Shown: piece after piece, positions 33,747 through 42,733 of the stretch | Layout: each line of letters opens with the position of its first letter | How positions within the stretch are numbered: position 1 is the stretch's first letter | DNA from: Methylocaldum marinum | Lineage (GTDB): Bacteria > Pseudomonadota > Gammaproteobacteria > Methylococcales > Methylococcaceae | Length of the DNA: 64,000 nucleotides | Reading direction: 5' to 3' | Assembly: GCF_003584645.1 (NCBI RefSeq) | Contig: NZ_AP017928.1 | Location: 3,944,395-4,008,394, forward strand | Made by a program: the position numbers and the translations under genes | The notes under the pieces: generated by a model | Databases searched by the model: none | The model's input: the letters and a program-made list of their open reading frames with translations, nothing else | What the model was told of the DNA's origin: nothing

Positions 33747-34136
33747 ATGACCGGCAAAACATTCTTTGCCTTAGTGTCGATAGGAATTTCCGTGTTCGCC
33801 GGAGGCCGGGTTTCGGCCGAGTTCGACCGCGATAGGAGCGGATCGGGTCAAGAATTAGGTTTCGGGATCAATTACCTCGATAAAGCATTCAACAACGCGA
33901 TCTACAGCTACCCAACGCTCGACGGTACCGTCGTCGAAGTGAAGAAACCGGAAATCATTTATGTGAGCAAAGCTTATGGGCCATCTATCTATAGCTATCC
34001 CGGAACCGGGCCGCGTACGGTAACGGCATTCAATTTGCTTTACGTAAATCCTGCCTATGGTCAGGCCATTTACAGCTATCAGGGCAACTATCAAATTCCG
34101 GGGCGATTTTCCTTGCCGCGCGGATGGATAGACTGA
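33747..34136 (+). CDS. Small secreted protein with three IYSY repeats
   Basis: 129 aa from the ATG at 33747, preceded by GAGG at good distance; the frame is open further up without function. Signal peptide TGKTFFALVSIGISVFAGGR ending in VSA-E. The mature protein has three imperfect repeats about 31-32 residues apart: KAFNNAIYSYPT, KAYGPSIYSYPG and PAYGQAIYSYQG. Two begin after strings such as VVEVKKPEIIYVS and VTAFNLLYVN. I recognise no family; the exported, Tyr-rich, low-complexity design suggests an envelope or surface protein. Confidence 0.75.
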   Translation: MTGKTFFALVSIGISVFAGGRVSAEFDRDRSGSGQELGFGINYLDKAFNNAIYSYPTLDGTVVEVKKPEIIYVSKAYGPSIYSYPGTGPRTVTAFNLLYVNPAYGQAIYSYQGNYQIPGRFSLPRGWID

Positions 34137-34406
34137 CATTCACTCTGCAGAGAGACGGGAGATGAAGGAAACTTGTCCGGACAGCGTGCGCTCGTATTTT
34201 CACGCATAGACTGTAGATTTTTACGAGAGCAATACTGGCTTGCGGTTTCGCGCAGGAAGAACATGGGTTGGTCGGCGGGCCGGAAATTCGGTTTCGTCAG
34301 AATTTTCGGCTGCCGGATAGCCCGCGTCTTCGGTCGGCGCATAAGGATATGCTTCACCGGTCGAAGAGCTGCTTCTAATCAAGACTCTAGGGAAGAGGAG
34401 TTTACG

Positions 34407-35495
34407 ATGGGAAGACTCAACACGGAATTCCACTATTCGGACTATTTACGCCTCGATGTGCTTCTTAACGCCCAGTTTCCGGAAAGCTCCCGGAGCGATC
34501 GAGAGGTCCATGACGAGACCTTGTTCATCATCTCGCATCAGGTCCATGAACTCTGGTTCAAGGAAATTCTGTACGAGTTGAAATCGGTGCTCGATTTGTT
34601 TTCCTCGATGCCCTTGGACGGACGAAAACTCGGATCGATAACCTCCCGTCTGAACCGCCTGTTGGCGATCCACAAAATCATCAATCGCCAAATCGAAGTG
34701 CTTGAAACGATCTCTCCTCTCGATTTTCTCGAGCTTCGAGATTTCCTTCTTTCCGGCTCCGTGTTCGAGAGTTGCCAATTCCGCGAGATCGAGCTGCGCC
34801 TCGGTTTGGCTACACGTGTACCTGCCGAAGCGCTTAACCGTTTTCGGCCCGAAGAACGTGAGGTCCTTCTGAAGGCTCGCGAAGAAAAAACCTTATTCGA
34901 GGCGGTCGATGATTGGCTTGCCAATATGCCGTTTAGATATCTCGAGGGCGCCGAGTTCTGGCCGCGTTACCGGAGCATCGTTCGGGACATGTTGGAAAAC
35001 GACCGGCGAATGGCCCAGAAAAACCGTTTTCTGGCCGGTTGGGACAGGCAGGGACAGCTCGGCAGGCTGGAGAATGCGCGTTATCGTTTCGACGCGCTGT
35101 TCAAGCCGGAAGAGTATGAACTTTTGCGGGATGAGGGAGTATTCCAATTCCGCCGGGCAGCCGTGCTCTCGGCCCTGTTCATCCTTCTTTACCGGGACGA
35201 ATCTCCGCTGCAAGCCCCCTTCGGTGTGCTCAAGACATTGATGGATATAGACGACCAGCTGATCGCCTGGCGGATCAATCGTTCTCTGTTCGATCAGCAT
35301 ATGCTGGGAAACAAGATCGGGCTTGGAGGCAGGATTACCCACGATTACATCCGCGAAATGATGGAAGAAAAAAGAATCTTCCGAGATTTGTTCAGCCTCT
35401 CGACCTTTCTGGTGCCGTACTCGGCCTTGCCGGAACTGTCTCAAAAACTCAAACAAAACCTAGATGTTCATTTTTGCCATCGTTCGAACGGGTAA
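34407..35495 (+). CDS. Divergent tryptophan 2,3-dioxygenase-family protein
   Basis: 362 aa from the ATG at 34407 with GAGGAG 7 bp before it; the open frame 78 codons upstream is not conserved-looking. Family marks: YSDYLRLDVLLNAQ, DETLFIISHQVHELWFKEIL (distal His), LDFLELRDF (substrate Arg), LMDIDDQLIAW, LFSLSTFLVP. But the region normally read as WRYNH then GTGGSSGY is here WRINR then GLGGRITHDY. The axial heme His is replaced by Arg and the substrate loop Thr is lost. So heme binding or substrate may differ; do not assume tryptophan oxidation. No kynurenine-pathway gene is nearby. Confidence 0.82.
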   Translation: MGRLNTEFHYSDYLRLDVLLNAQFPESSRSDREVHDETLFIISHQVHELWFKEILYELKSVLDLFSSMPLDGRKLGSITSRLNRLLAIHKIINRQIEVLETISPLDFLELRDFLLSGSVFESCQFREIELRLGLATRVPAEALNRFRPEEREVLLKAREEKTLFEAVDDWLANMPFRYLEGAEFWPRYRSIVRDMLENDRRMAQKNRFLAGWDRQGQLGRLENARYRFDALFKPEEYELLRDEGVFQFRRAAVLSALFILLYRDESPLQAPFGVLKTLMDIDDQLIAWRINRSLFDQHMLGNKIGLGGRITHDYIREMMEEKRIFRDLFSLSTFLVPYSALPELSQKLKQNLDVHFCHRSNG

Positions 35496-35595
35496 CGACT
35501 ATCGACGATCATGCGACGGACCGCTTTCGATGCCGAGGTTCGGTCTTTCGACTGCCGCCCTGAAGCACGGCTCTCGCTCCTGCGACGTAGGGGCG

Positions 35596-35841
35596 CTAGG
35601 CGAAATAATTTCGAACCGCTGCCTCGATCAGATTCCATGGCACGATAAACGGTTTTTTCGAAATCTGAATGGACAGCGTATCGCCGCTGATCTGGTAATG
35701 CCCTTCGATACCATTGCCGGCGAACTGTCCTTTTTCTTCGTCTCCAACAAGAAGAAGTCCCTTGTCTCGCGCCGCCTCTTTCGCCTTGGCCACAATTTGC
35801 TCCGGCGACTGGTTCAGCTTGACCTGCACTACTTTACTCAT
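35596..35841 (-). CDS. Small conserved-looking protein, possibly PHA-granule-region family
   Basis: 81 aa from the ATG at 35841 (a TTG 15 bp upstream is also in frame). Sequence MSKVVQVKLNQSPEQ then GHYQISGDTLSIQISKKPF and FIVPWNLIEAAVRNYF. Length and the C-terminal pattern (basic-hydrophobic strand, then helix) recall the putative polyhydroxyalkanoic acid system protein family, but the similarity is by eye only. Soluble, no signal peptide. Single gene between two plus-strand genes. Confidence 0.55.
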   Translation of the reverse strand: MSKVVQVKLNQSPEQIVAKAKEAARDKGLLLVGDEEKGQFAGNGIEGHYQISGDTLSIQISKKPFIVPWNLIEAAVRNYFA

Positions 35842-36122
35842 GATCGGGTTGCCCAACGCTGCATTTTGATACGGCTATATTAAATGAACTCGACAAGTCC
35901 GGTGCGGCAGCCTCGGCAAAAAAATCTCTCCTTACGAGGGCTACTCGGAACGCATCGGATTCCCATGTCCCTAGTTAACCTTTATTATCAACACTGATGT
36001 GAAATATGACGGTAAAGTTTCAGCCGCGCGTTTGCTGGGTGGGATGCCAAACCAAGATTTTGTCGAAAAACAACAATAGGTCTCGTCAATTACGCGATCG
36101 GACGGGAGGAGAGTACAACACA

Positions 36123-36761
36123 ATGCAATTGGAATACATCCTTAAATCATACGCACGGTATGCACCGGTGTACGATCAAACTTTCGGTTGGATGCTGAGC
36201 TTCCGGGGTCGTTCGATGGCGGCCGGTGTCACCAACAAGCGGCCGGGCAAGATTTTGGAAGTGGGGGTGGGCACGGGTATCAGCCTCGGCTATTACCGTA
36301 AGGAGCATGAGGTACACGGCATCGATATTTCTCCCGATATGCTGGAGAGAGCACAACAGCGCGTAGCGAAAGGAAACCTGACCCAGGTTTCCAGCCTTCG
36401 TATCATGGACGCCCGGGATCTGGAATTTCCCGACAATAACTTTGATGCCGTGGTCGCGGCTTACGTGATGTCGGTGGTACCGGACCCGGAAAAAGTGATT
36501 CGGGAAATCGAGCGTGTGTGCAAACCCGGTGGCGATGTGATCATTGTCAATCACTTTGCGGCCGAAAAGGGTTTTAGACGGGATATCGAAAAATTCCTGG
36601 CGCCTTTGTCGAATAAACTGGGCTGGCGTCCGGATATGCCCGTTCAGGAAATCCTGGGCAATACGTCACTTCGGGAGCTGAAGCGACACATGCTTCCGCC
36701 GCTCGGGATGTTCACCATGCTGCATCTTCGGAAGGATCCGGATGCGGCGGTGTTGCAATAG
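36123..36761 (+). CDS. Phosphatidylethanolamine N-methyltransferase-like SAM methyltransferase
   Basis: 212 aa from the ATG at 36123, which has GGAGGAGAG about 9 bp before it. SAM motif KILEVGVGTGISLGYY, then HGIDISPDMLERAQQR and FDAVVAAYVMSVVPDPEKV. The N-terminal ARYAPVYDQTFG box and the whole length resemble bacterial PmtA of the Rhodobacter type, which makes phosphatidylcholine from PE. Other small-molecule methyltransferases share this fold, so the substrate is likely but not certain. Ends before a bidirectional terminator. Confidence 0.75.
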   Translation: MQLEYILKSYARYAPVYDQTFGWMLSFRGRSMAAGVTNKRPGKILEVGVGTGISLGYYRKEHEVHGIDISPDMLERAQQRVAKGNLTQVSSLRIMDARDLEFPDNNFDAVVAAYVMSVVPDPEKVIREIERVCKPGGDVIIVNHFAAEKGFRRDIEKFLAPLSNKLGWRPDMPVQEILGNTSLRELKRHMLPPLGMFTMLHLRKDPDAAVLQ

Positions 36762-36795
36762 ACCCAAAAGCGGCGGCTCAGGCAAGCATGAGTGT

Positions 36796-36824
36796 AAAAA
36801 AGGTGACAGAGAGTCACCTTTTTT
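36796..36824. terminator. Bidirectional intrinsic terminator between the methyltransferase and rpoH
   Basis: Perfect stem AAAAAAGGTGAC (36796-36807), loop AGAGA, GTCACCTTTTTT (36813-36824). The A/T flanks give a U-run in both directions, fitting two convergent genes (plus-strand methyltransferase and minus-strand rpoH). Confidence 0.92.
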
Positions 36825-36853
36825 AAGGTCTTTACAAAGAGCCGGCCTTGGCT

Positions 36854-37708
36854 TCAGATTTCCACCAGCGAGTTCCTCAGCTTTTTCATGGCGGTATTTT
36901 CCAATTGGCGAATACGTTCGGCAGACACCTGATAGCGTGCCGCCAGATCGTGCAAGGTCAATTTGTCTTCGCTCAGCCACCGGCTGGTGACGATGTCCCG
37001 GCTGCGCTCATCGAGCTGCTCGATGGCGGCCGCCAACTGCTGTTGCTTGTGTTGTCCCCAGTCGTTATTCTCCAGCAAATCCGCCGGATCGGCGTTTTCC
37101 TGCCGGAGGTAATGGATAGGGGCCGAGATTTCTCTGTCCTCGCTGTCGCCTTCACTGGGTTCGAAAGCGATATCCTGGTTGTTCAGGCGGTTTTCCATTT
37201 CATAGACGGTGGCGACATCCACCCCCAATTCATCGGCGAGGATATTGGCTTCGTCGCGACTCAGCCATCCCAGACGGTTCTTGAATTTGCGCAAATTGAA
37301 GAACAGTTTCCGCTGGGCCTTGGTCGTGGCGACTTTAACGATACGCCAATTCTGAATGATGAATTCGTGGATTTCAGCCTTGATCCAATGAACCGCAAAG
37401 GAAACCAACCGAACGCCGACCGCGGGGTCGTAACGTTTCACGGCTTTCATGAGGCCGATGTTTCCCTCCTGGATCAAATCGGGCAGCGGCAAACCATAGC
37501 CCAGATATCCGCGGGCAATGTGGACAACGAAGCGCAAATTGCCGAGCACTAACTGCCGTGCCGCTTCCAGGTCTTCATGCTCACGGAAGCGCTCAGCCAA
37601 TGCGCGCTCTTCATCGGCACTGTAACGCGGCATCGCGTTAACGGCGGAGACATATTCGTCGATGGAGCCGAGCGAGAGATTAACCGGAAGAGTTAATGCG
37701 TTGCTCAT
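36854..37708 (-). CDS. rpoH: Heat-shock sigma factor RpoH (sigma-32)
   Basis: 284 aa, normal length. The RpoH box [18 protein letters not shown] (about residues 132-149), region 2 [19 protein letters not shown], and the region 4 helix-turn-helix [19 protein letters not shown] are all present. It directs transcription of chaperone and protease genes. It follows ftsX by 84 bp, with its own sigma-70-like promoter and a CIRCE operator in the gap, so HrcA control is likely (see those entries). Confidence 0.98.
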   Translation of the reverse strand: MSNALTLPVNLSLGSIDEYVSAVNAMPRYSADEERALAERFREHEDLEAARQLVLGNLRFVVHIARGYLGYGLPLPDLIQEGNIGLMKAVKRYDPAVGVRLVSFAVHWIKAEIHEFIIQNWRIVKVATTKAQRKLFFNLRKFKNRLGWLSRDEANILADELGVDVATVYEMENRLNNQDIAFEPSEGDSEDREISAPIHYLRQENADPADLLENNDWGQHKQQQLAAAIEQLDERSRDIVTSRWLSEDKLTLHDLAARYQVSAERIRQLENTAMKKLRNSLVEI

Positions 37709-37740
37709 AAGTGTCCTCAGTTTTTGATTCCAGTTTTAGA

Positions 37741-37767
37741 TTAGCACTCAATAATACCGAGTGCTAA
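37741..37767 (-). promoter_or_regulatory. CIRCE operator (HrcA binding site) upstream of rpoH
   Basis: Perfect TTAGCACTC (37741-37749), nine-base spacer AATAATACC, GAGTGCTAA (37759-37767), matching the CIRCE consensus TTAGCACTC-N9-GAGTGCTAA exactly. It lies 32 bp before the rpoH start codon and overlaps the predicted transcription start, the usual place for repression by HrcA. No hrcA gene is in the window. Confidence 0.95.
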
Positions 37768-37796
37768 TAGTATGTCTAGAAAACCTCGGCAATCAA
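37767..37796 (-). promoter_or_regulatory. Predicted sigma-70 promoter of rpoH
   Basis: On the minus strand, TTGATT (37791-37796) and TACTAT (37767-37772) are separated by 18 bp. The -35 lies in the ftsX stop region and the -10 touches the CIRCE element, so HrcA bound there would block initiation. Readthrough from ftsEX could still supply rpoH mRNA. Confidence 0.6.
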
Positions 37797-38800
37797 GTAG
37801 GATCGAGTTCCCGCAAGTGATAAGAAACGACTATCCATGCCCCGATTATCCCCAATAAGACTGCTGTTCCGATCAGGAGTTCTGTTTCCGAAAAGCCGAG
37901 AAAGGCGAGTGTGTAAGGGCTTCCGTAGAGTTCCGCCAAGCGGCGGGTCGGACCGCGCAGGAACAACAGAAAGGCGCTGACCAACAGCCAGGCGAGGGTT
38001 CCGCCCAGAAAACCGTACCAGAACCCGGCATAAAGAAAAGGACGACGAATGAAACGGTCGGTCGCGCCGATGAGTTTGGCGACCACGATTTCCTCGCGGC
38101 GGTTTTGCAGTTCGAGACGGATGGTATTGCCGACTATGAACAGTACGCCGAGACTCAAGAGTGCGCTGAATACGACCGTGCTGCGCTGAGCGATGGTCAG
38201 AATGGAATGCAGCTTGCGCATCCACTCGGTATCGAGCTGAACGAAATCGGATTCCGGCAGAGAGCGAAGCTCGGCAAGTAGTTTTTCCACGTCGTCGGGA
38301 TTAGTGAGTGAATCCTTTGGCCTAATGCTGATGACCGCCGGCAGCGGATTGAAATCCAAGGACTTCAAGGCATCCCCGAAACCGCTGTAGCTTTTCAGCT
38401 CCTGTAAGCCCGCCTCTTTGGTAATGAGTTCGGCGGTTGCGATTTGCGTATGGTTTTTGAGTGCTTCCGCAACCTTGCCGCCTGTTTTGTCGCTCAGATC
38501 GGGTTTCAGGAACAGGGAAATCTGATTCGTGGCCTCGAGGGTCGAACTGGCCTGCCGGGCGTTTTTGACGAACACATGGAAGCTGGCCGGTATGGTCAAT
38601 GCGATGGCTATCACCAATACCGTCATGGTGCTGGCAACAGGGGTTCGACGCAGCCGGAGGAAACTCGACTTCAGGGTTTCTACGTGCAAGTCGATGTAGG
38701 CTTGCAGCCAGTTTCCGGGTCCGTTGGCCGTGCGCCTGGCATAAACCGCGTTAATGCCGCGCCTCCTACGACGTTTCTGCTTGATTCTTGTGGTAGACAC
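37793..38800 (-). CDS. ftsX: Cell-division protein FtsX
   Basis: 335 aa. Cytoplasmic Arg/Lys-rich N-terminus, one membrane helix (STMTVLVIAIALTIPASFHV), a periplasmic domain of about 120 residues that can bind EnvC, then three helices near the C-terminus (STVVFSALLSLGVLFIVGNT, FLGGTLAWLLVSAFLLFLRG, LIGTAVLLGIIGAWIVVSYH). ABC-type permease partner of FtsE, activating septal amidases. Follows ftsE by 2 bp. Confidence 0.96.
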   Translation of the reverse strand: MSTTRIKQKRRRRRGINAVYARRTANGPGNWLQAYIDLHVETLKSSFLRLRRTPVASTMTVLVIAIALTIPASFHVFVKNARQASSTLEATNQISLFLKPDLSDKTGGKVAEALKNHTQIATAELITKEAGLQELKSYSGFGDALKSLDFNPLPAVISIRPKDSLTNPDDVEKLLAELRSLPESDFVQLDTEWMRKLHSILTIAQRSTVVFSALLSLGVLFIVGNTIRLELQNRREEIVVAKLIGATDRFIRRPFLYAGFWYGFLGGTLAWLLVSAFLLFLRGPTRRLAELYGSPYTLAFLGFSETELLIGTAVLLGIIGAWIVVSYHLRELDPT

Positions 38801-38802
38801 GT

Positions 38803-39462
38803 TCAGCCGCCCTCGATCAATCGGCCTTGTTGCAGTTTGAGGGTCCGACAGGCGAACCGGGAAATCAGATCGAGGTTGTGACTCGCAACCAAGAGCGTCA
38901 CGCCGACCTGGTTGAACTCCTTGAACAAATCCATGATCTCGGACGCCAGGGCGGGGTCCAGGTTGCCCGTCGGTTCATCGGCCAGAATCAAAGAGGGTTT
39001 GTGTACGATGGCCCGGGCGATGCCGACCCGCTGCTGCTCCCCGCCGGACAGCGCCAAGGGATATCGTTTTTCCTTGCGGAGCAAACCGACCTTGTCGAGT
39101 GCGGCCCTCACCCGCCGGGCGGTTTCCTGCTGGCCGTAGCCGGCAACGAGCAGAGGCAGGGCTACATTGTCGAACACGCTTCTATCGTGCAGTAAGCGGT
39201 AATCCTGGAATATCAGACCCAGTTTGCGGCGCAGCAAAGGCACTTGTCGCTTGGAAATTCGGTTGATGGGCCTGCCTTCGAAGAGAATCTGTCCCTTGTT
39301 GGGGCGTTCTATCACCGGGATCAGCTTCAGCAAGGTACTCTTTCCCGCCCCCGAGTGGCCGGTCAGAAATGCCATTTCACCTTTTTCGAGTTGAAAGGAG
39401 ACATCCGAGAGGACTTCGCCACTATCGGAATAGCGTTTGCTGACGTTGATGAATTGCAGCAT
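38803..39462 (-). CDS. ftsE: Cell-division ATP-binding protein FtsE
   Basis: 219 aa from the ATG at 39462 ([17 protein letters not shown]). Walker [15 protein letters not shown], signature [16 protein letters not shown], Walker [13 protein letters not shown]. Works with FtsX in septum formation. The usual upstream ftsY gene is not found here; 440 bp without a gene precede it. Confidence 0.97.
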   Translation of the reverse strand: MLQFINVSKRYSDSGEVLSDVSFQLEKGEMAFLTGHSGAGKSTLLKLIPVIERPNKGQILFEGRPINRISKRQVPLLRRKLGLIFQDYRLLHDRSVFDNVALPLLVAGYGQQETARRVRAALDKVGLLRKEKRYPLALSGGEQQRVGIARAIVHKPSLILADEPTGNLDPALASEIMDLFKEFNQVGVTLLVASHNLDLISRFACRTLKLQQGRLIEGG

Positions 39463-39904
39463 GGAAAGACGGAGTTCAGGCGAGAGCAAAAGTGTGCCCG
39501 CCCATGCCGGTCAAGGTACGGCAGATCACGTGCTTCAGATCCTTCGAACTGTGGCTTTTCCTCGACGAAGTCATTGATTCTCCCCCCTAGCTGATGAGCA
39601 TATTGTGGAAACGCCCTATCGACATACCACGGGCGCAGCAACGATCGGAAACGATTTTCGATGCACGCTGAATGGAAATTTTCGAATTCGGCTTTTGGCG
39701 GCGGCAGAGCTGCATGTTGTGGATTGTAGCCCAGATTTGGAACCGGACCCGATTGGAGAGTACCGCTTTCGCTCCCGGTTTTGCAAAGGCCTGGAGACAT
39801 GAATTAGGATCATGTCTAGGCCAGATCACATGGTTATGGCGGAAGCCGGTTTCGGCCTGGACTCCGGTAGAGAACAAAATTTAACAACGATACGCGAGGT
39901 TATG
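39463..39904. other. Intergenic region between divergent ftsE and sodC
   Basis: 442 bp with no supported gene. It must contain the promoters for ftsEX (minus) and sodC (plus), but no clear -35/-10 pair stands out. Short frames in it lack recognisable protein features. No tRNA or ftsY remnant was seen. Confidence 0.5.
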
Positions 39905-40414
39905 ATGCAAAAATTCGCATGGATGGCCGCGGGCGCGGCCCTAATTTTATGCTCGGTGGCGGATGCCGAAGAGATTAGAGTGGAGATGAACAAGATCGAT
40001 CAAACCGGGGTCGGGGAGTCGATCGGCAGTATCGTCGCAACGGATACGGCTGCCGGGCTGAAGCTTGCCCCGGATCTCAAGGGTCTGCCGTCTGGGCCGC
40101 ACGGCTTCCACGTTCATGAATTCCCGGACTGCGGCGTCAAGGAGAAGGACGGAAAAGCCGTGCCCGGACTGGCTGCGAGCGGCCATTTCGATCCGGACAA
40201 GTCCGCAAAACACGCGGGTCCCGAGGGTGATGGCCATGCTGGGGACTTGCCGGTCTTGAAAGTGGCCTCGGACGGTACGGCCAAGGAAGCGGTAACCGCC
40301 AAGCGTCTGCGCCTAGCCGATCTCGAGAAACGTTCCTTGATGATTCACGCGGAAGACGATAATTATTCCGATAAGCCGGGCGGCGCCCGCATGGCGTGTG
40401 GTGCGGTGAAATAA
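39905..40414 (+). CDS. sodC: Periplasmic Cu/Zn superoxide dismutase
   Basis: 169 aa from the ATG at 39905 (GAGG 5 bp before it; the adjacent ATG at 39902 is also possible). Signal peptide MQKFAWMAAGAALILCSVAD then AEEIRVEM. Metal-site motifs GFHVHEFPDC, GHFDP, GPEGDGHAGDLP and IHAEDDNY; the second cysteine of the disulfide is in MACGAV. Detoxifies superoxide in the periplasm. Single gene, convergent with pyrC'. Confidence 0.96.
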   Translation: MQKFAWMAAGAALILCSVADAEEIRVEMNKIDQTGVGESIGSIVATDTAAGLKLAPDLKGLPSGPHGFHVHEFPDCGVKEKDGKAVPGLAASGHFDPDKSAKHAGPEGDGHAGDLPVLKVASDGTAKEAVTAKRLRLADLEKRSLMIHAEDDNYSDKPGGARMACGAVK

Positions 40415-40445
40415 GATTGCGGGGGCCGGCGTCGCACCGGGCGCC

Positions 40446-41741
40446 TCATTCTAAGGGTGGCTGGAGTTCGAAAACGACCCGGCCGCCCAAAACCGTGTGG
40501 GTGACCCGGCCTTTTGCGGATTGTCCCCAGTACGGCGTATTCCGGCCGCTGCTCCGCCAGAACGAGCTATCGACTTTCCAGATATGCGCTGGATCGAAGA
40601 TACAGGCGTCGGCCGGCGCACCGACAGCAAGGCTGCCCGTTTCGATGCCCATGATCGAGGCCGGGCCTTCCGTGACAAGGGCTATGGCTTGACTAAGGGA
40701 AAGGACGTCTTCGTCGACCAGCTTGAGCGTTAATGGGAGCAGCATTTCCAGGGAAGCCATTCCGGGCTCGGTGGACGGAAAGACGTCCAGCTTGGCGTCG
40801 GGCTCGTGCGGTTGGTGATCCGAACAAATCGCCGTTATTACGCCGCTTTTCAGGGCGGCGCGCAGAGCATCCCTGTCGCCGGGACTTCGTAATGGGGGGC
40901 TGACATGACACATCGCGTTGAATCCGTCAATGTCGAGTTCGGAAAGATGCAACTGATGGGCAGCAACGTCCGCGCTGACCGGCGCGCCCTTTTCCCGCGC
41001 CTTGGCAATCATTCGGGCGGCCCGTGCGCAGCTCAACTGCGCAAAATGAACGCGCGCCTCGGTGTGTTCGACCAAGGCCAGAACCTGGGCTATAGCCACC
41101 GTTTCTGCGGCATCCGGTATGCCCGGCAGGCCTAGGCGGGTTGCCGTCGGGCCCTCGTGGACGCAGCCGCGGTCGGCGAGCCAGGGATCTTCCGGACGGA
41201 TGACGACCAAAAGGTCGTGGCTGGCCGCATACTCGAGCGCCCGGCGCAGAACCAGCGTATTCGCCATCGGTGAATGGGCATTGCCGAGTGCGACACAGCC
41301 GGCGCGCTTCAACGCGCTCATTTCGCTCAAATCCTTACCCTTGAGACCGCGCGTCAAAGCGCCTACGGGCAAAACCCGAACTTTGCCGATTTGTTGTGCT
41401 TTTTCCTGAATCAGGTTGACCACGGCCGGCGTATCGATGACGGGATCGGTGTCGGGCGGACAGCATAGCGTGGTAATACCACCCGCACTGGCGGCGGCGC
41501 TTTCGCTGGCGATAGATGCCTTATGCTCCAGTCCGGGTTCGCGCAATCGTGCGCAAAGATCGATGAGGCCGGGACAAACGATCCGTCCTTCGGCGGAAAT
41601 GACACGTTCCGCGGTAAAACCGTCCGGCGCGGTCCCGACCCCCGCCACGCGCCCTTCGGCCAGGTAGAGATCGTGTATCCCCTCGAGGCCGTTCGCCGGA
41701 TCGATCACATAGCCGCCGCGGATGACGAGGCGTTCGGTCAT
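40446..41741 (-). CDS. pyrX: Non-catalytic dihydroorotase homologue PyrC' (PyrX)
   Basis: 431 aa, dihydroorotase-like. The zinc-binding HxH motif of active enzymes (DxHVHLREPG) is replaced by DLCARLREPG, so both metal His are missing. Late motifs such as AICSDHQPHEPDAK remain. This matches the inactive PyrC' of Pseudomonas, which is needed structurally for the PyrB holoenzyme. Its ATG overlaps the pyrB stop (TGATG). An active pyrC should be elsewhere in the genome. Confidence 0.9.
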   Translation of the reverse strand: MTERLVIRGGYVIDPANGLEGIHDLYLAEGRVAGVGTAPDGFTAERVISAEGRIVCPGLIDLCARLREPGLEHKASIASESAAASAGGITTLCCPPDTDPVIDTPAVVNLIQEKAQQIGKVRVLPVGALTRGLKGKDLSEMSALKRAGCVALGNAHSPMANTLVLRRALEYAASHDLLVVIRPEDPWLADRGCVHEGPTATRLGLPGIPDAAETVAIAQVLALVEHTEARVHFAQLSCARAARMIAKAREKGAPVSADVAAHQLHLSELDIDGFNAMCHVSPPLRSPGDRDALRAALKSGVITAICSDHQPHEPDAKLDVFPSTEPGMASLEMLLPLTLKLVDEDVLSLSQAIALVTEGPASIMGIETGSLAVGAPADACIFDPAHIWKVDSSFWRSSGRNTPYWGQSAKGRVTHTVLGGRVVFELQPPLE

Positions 41742-42733
41742 CAGCTTCGGTCCCCGGCAGAGGCCTCGAGATCGGGCCGCATGGCCATGGATAGAATCGC
41801 CATGCGAACGGCGATTCCGTGGTCGACCTGCTGAAGTATGACGGAATGGGGTCCGTCGGCGACCTGGGAGTCGATTTCCACACCGCGATTAATGGGTCCC
41901 GGATGCATCACGATGACATCCGGCTTGGCGCAAGCCAAGCGCTTTTCGGTAAGCCCGAAGCAGGCGAAATACTCGTGTTCGGTCGGGATGAAAGCCCCGC
42001 TCATGCGTTCTTTTTGCAGGCGCAACATGATCACGACGTCTACATCGTTCAGACCTTCCTCCAAATTGTGGAACGTACTGACTCCCAAGGATTCCACCGC
42101 AGCCGGCAGCAGAGTCTTGGGACCGATCACCCGTACTTCCGCGACGTCCAGGGTGTTGAGGGCGTGTATTTCGGAGCGGGCGACGCGGGAATGCAGAATA
42201 TCGCCGACGATCGCCACCTTCAGCTTCGAGAAATCGTTTTTGTACTTGCGAATGGTGAAAACGTCCAGCATGGCCTGGGTCGGATGAGCATGGCGGCCGT
42301 CTCCGCCATTGATGACGCTGATGTGGGGCGCGACGTGGCGGGCGATGAAGTGGGCCGCGCCGCTATCCGTGTGCCGGACCACGAACATGTCGACGTGCAT
42401 GGCTTCCAGATTGCGGATGGTGTCCAGCAGGCTTTCCCCTTTGGACGTGGCCGAGGTGGCGATGTTTAGATTGAGTACATCGGCGGACAAGCGTTTGGCG
42501 GCCACCTCGAAGGTGGTGCGCGTGCGCGTGCTGTTTTCGAAGAAGAGATTGACCACGGTCTTGCCGCGCAGCAGCGGCACTTTCTTCACGGTCTGCTCGG
42601 TCACGCTGGCGAAGGATTCCGCGGTGTCCATGATCTTGACCAGCAACTCTCGGCTCAATCCCTCGACAGTCAGAAAGTGCTTCAGCCGTCCGCTGGAATC
42701 GAGTTGAAGATTGGCGGTCTGCGTCGGAATCAT
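41741..42733 (-). CDS. pyrB: Aspartate carbamoyltransferase catalytic chain
   Basis: 330 aa from the ATG at 42733, which overlaps the pyrR stop (TGA/ATG). Motifs: [19 protein letters not shown] (carbamoyl phosphate site), [17 protein letters not shown] and [15 protein letters not shown]. Second step of pyrimidine synthesis. Longer N-terminus than E. coli PyrB, as in pseudomonads with PyrC'. An open frame further upstream lies within pyrR and was not used. Confidence 0.96.
   Translation of the reverse strand: MIPTQTANLQLDSSGRLKHFLTVEGLSRELLVKIMDTAESFASVTEQTVKKVPLLRGKTVVNLFFENSTRTRTTFEVAAKRLSADVLNLNIATSATSKGESLLDTIRNLEAMHVDMFVVRHTDSGAAHFIARHVAPHISVINGGDGRHAHPTQAMLDVFTIRKYKNDFSKLKVAIVGDILHSRVARSEIHALNTLDVAEVRVIGPKTLLPAAVESLGVSTFHNLEEGLNDVDVVIMLRLQKERMSGAFIPTEHEYFACFGLTEKRLACAKPDVIVMHPGPINRGVEIDSQVADGPHSVILQQVDHGIAVRMAILSMAMRPDLEASAGDRS

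Noticed and set aside
39363..39800. Minus-strand frame in the ftsE upstream gap
   Set aside because: Composition and lack of motifs suggest a chance frame; overlaps ftsE.
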